Of a stretch of 5,688 nucleotides of DNA, positions 4,472 through 5,688 are shown piece by piece. The translations under genes and the position numbers were made by a program. Every line of letters begins with the position of its first letter. The stretch's first letter is position 1. A model generated the notes under the pieces. That model searched no databases. It saw only the letters and a list, made by a program, of their open reading frames with translations, and was not told the origin of the DNA. Source of the DNA: JAHECQ01 sp047638695 (GTDB lineage: Bacteria > Actinomycetota > Acidimicrobiia > Acidimicrobiales > SZUA-35). The DNA lies in NCBI GenBank assembly GCA_047638695.1, contig JBLINY010000199.1:1-5688 (forward strand), in the 5' to 3' direction.

Positions 4472-5688
4472 GTGGAAGCTGTGACTGACCCCGAGACAAG
4501 GCAATCCTCCTCACCGGCTGGCTTGGCTTTTTTCGTTCCTCCCGGGCTTCTCGCCCTGTTGTTGCTGCCCACCTCGCCACGAGCAGGGATCCTTCTTCTG
4601 CTTTGGGTTATCGCCGCCGCTGTCAGCCTATTCTTCCTCGACCCTGGCGTCGTGTTTGCTCTTGGAGTTGCTGGTGCCGTCTTCTCGGGATTCGGCCCGC
4701 TTATCGGCTTGCCGATCAGTCCCGATCGACCACTCACCACCTTGGGCCTCGCAGCTCTACTGGCCGGTGCGCCTCTCGCTGTTCGACGAACTCGTCGTTT
4801 GCGGTGGCATGCCGTGCACACATGGATGCTAATCACTGTAGTAGCGGTCATCATCCTGGGGACGGTCACCGATTCCTTCAGCGTTGACGGTGCCATCTTT
4901 GCACTTCTCGACCGCCTGGGCGTGGTCCCGTTCATTGCTTTTGTCTTCGCCCCACTCTTTTTTGGGACCGAACGCCAGCGAGCGAGTCTGTCTGCGGTCG
5001 TGGTTGCCGTCGGCTGGTATCTCGGTATTACGGCGGTGCTTGAAGGGTTCGGACTTAGACGGTTGACCTGGCCGGGGTATATCAACGATCCTTCCCTCGG
5101 GCTTCACTTCGAGAGGGCCCGCGGGCCCTTCCTCGAGTCGACTGGCATGGGACTCGCCCTTTTGGGCTGCATGATCGTCGCAATCGTCGCCGCCCAGACA
5201 TGGCTCCACCGGTCGACTCGGATGATCGCCGCCGCTGCGGTGCCAGTTCTTCTTCTCGGTTCCGTCTTCACTCTTACGAGGGCTGTCTGGCTGGCAGCTG
5301 CCGTCTCCTTGTCCCTCGGAATTATCTCTCACGCTCGAAGCAGACGCTGGTTTCTTCCAATCGCAGCTACCGCTTTGATCAGCGTGTTCCTGGCTTTGGC
5401 TGTTGTCCCCGGCCTGTCGGAGCAGGTGACCGAGCGACGCACTGAGCGCGTCGCAGTCTGGGACCGCTTGAACTCCAACGAGGCTGCCATCGTTGCTTTC
5501 AGGGAGAACCCGATCGTGGGCATTGGATGGGGGCTCTTCGCCAAGCGCAGCGACCCTTACCTCTGGCAGGCTGACAACATCCCGCTGACTGGTCATCGCA
5601 TCGAGGTGCATAATGTGCTGTTGTCTCGGTTGGCTGAGATCGGCCTTGCAGGAACCATTCCTTGGCTTGTGACCGTCACCCTCGGGAT
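4472..5688 (+). CDS. O-antigen ligase / Wzy-type polymerase family membrane protein (3' end outside window)
   Basis: The frame is open from GTG 4472 to the right edge, giving 405 residues with no stop. It is dominated by hydrophobic segments, roughly at 17-35, 38-55, 57-75, 88-103, 117-132, 150-164, 171-190, 223-241, 251-268, 269-286 and 294-312. Family motifs are RARGPF at 215-220, LTRAVWLAA at 268-276, a soluble loop with WDRLNSNEAAIVAFRENPIVGIGWGLF split across 330-356, and HNVLLSRLAEIGLAG at 380-394. Such integral membrane proteins polymerise lipid-linked repeat units (Wzy) or transfer finished glycan to an acceptor (WaaL); sequence alone does not separate the two. Pairing with a Wzz-like protein favours a polymerase. 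An in-frame TGA at 4466-4468 limits the start to GTG 4472 or GTG 4481; neither has a good Shine-Dalgarno, and the 13-bp gap suggests coupling to the upstream gene. About 30-60 residues may be missing at the C-terminus. Confidence 0.83.
   Translation, partial: MEAVTDPETRQSSSPAGLAFFVPPGLLALLLLPTSPRAGILLLLWVIAAAVSLFFLDPGVVFALGVAGAVFSGFGPLIGLPISPDRPLTTLGLAALLAGAPLAVRRTRRLRWHAVHTWMLITVVAVIILGTVTDSFSVDGAIFALLDRLGVVPFIAFVFAPLFFGTERQRASLSAVVVAVGWYLGITAVLEGFGLRRLTWPGYINDPSLGLHFERARGPFLESTGMGLALLGCMIVAIVAAQTWLHRSTRMIAAAAVPVLLLGSVFTLTRAVWLAAAVSLSLGIISHARSRRWFLPIAATALISVFLALAVVPGLSEQVTERRTERVAVWDRLNSNEAAIVAFRENPIVGIGWGLFAKRSDPYLWQADNIPLTGHRIEVHNVLLSRLAEIGLAGTIPWLVTVTLG
5114..5129. repeat. 16-bp perfect palindrome inside the O-antigen ligase gene
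   Basis: AGGGCCCGCGGGCCCT is its own reverse complement over all 16 bases. It falls on codons for Arg-Ala-Arg-Gly-Pro, part of the conserved RARGPF motif, so codon content explains it at least in part. Listed as a sequence fact without assigned function. Confidence 0.3.

Noticed and set aside
4312..5085. Long minus-strand open frame (257 codons) across the end of the Wzz-like gene and the start of the O-antigen ligase gene
   Set aside because: Its product is a low-complexity Arg/Ser/Thr/Pro-rich chain with no recognisable motif, and it lies opposite two genes with clear membrane topology and family motifs. It is an antisense shadow of high-GC coding DNA.
4829..5611. Long minus-strand open frame (260 codons) opposite the O-antigen ligase gene
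   Set aside because: Its product is a highly polar sequence without a domain, the expected complement of hydrophobic codons. The plus strand encodes the conserved RARGPF, LTRAVWLAA and HNVLLSRLAEIGLAG motifs.

Overview
The window comes from a GC-rich bacterium, probably an actinobacterium. Base composition is high in G+C, GTG starts are common, and the Wzz-type protein has the layout seen in actinobacterial exopolysaccharide loci. This placement is an inference; no rRNA, tRNA or other taxonomic marker is present. It looks like part of an accessory exopolysaccharide or capsule gene cluster cut at both ends: a partial gene enters at the left edge and an O-antigen ligase/polymerase gene runs off the right edge.

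Left part (1-3249): the tail of an unidentified gene (stop at 70-72) is followed after 3 bases by a stand-alone ATP-grasp ligase related to the ATP-grasp domain of cyanophycin synthetase (76-1083, +). A second, unrelated ATP-grasp enzyme of the COG3919 / D-aspartate-ligase-like type lies on the opposite strand (1049-2230, -). It overlaps its left neighbour tail to tail by 35 bp and its right neighbour head to head by 7 bp. The right neighbour (2224-3249, +) is a malate/L-lactate/ureidoglycolate-type (Ldh_2) NAD(P)-dependent oxidoreductase. It keeps the NSNHFG and KGYGL motifs but has PQG where the family has the near-invariant SHG.

Right part (3250-5688): a 108-bp gap carries a repeated ATCGGCCGG element and a small hairpin just ahead of a strong AGGAGG ribosome binding site. 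Next come a Wzz-like chain-length/co-polymerase membrane protein (3358-4458, +) and, 13 bp later, a multi-TM O-antigen ligase/Wzy-family protein (4472 to beyond 5688, +).

Working model (inference): Wzz-like and Wzy/WaaL-like proteins polymerise or ligate an exopolysaccharide. The two ATP-grasp enzymes and the divergent oxidoreductase make or attach an amino-acid or small-acid substituent. The most unusual points are the interlocked antisense arrangement of the second ATP-grasp gene, the substituted active-site motif of the oxidoreductase, and the pairing of two different ATP-grasp ligases with polysaccharide genes. No CRISPR array, insertion sequence, tRNA, rRNA or riboswitch was recognised.
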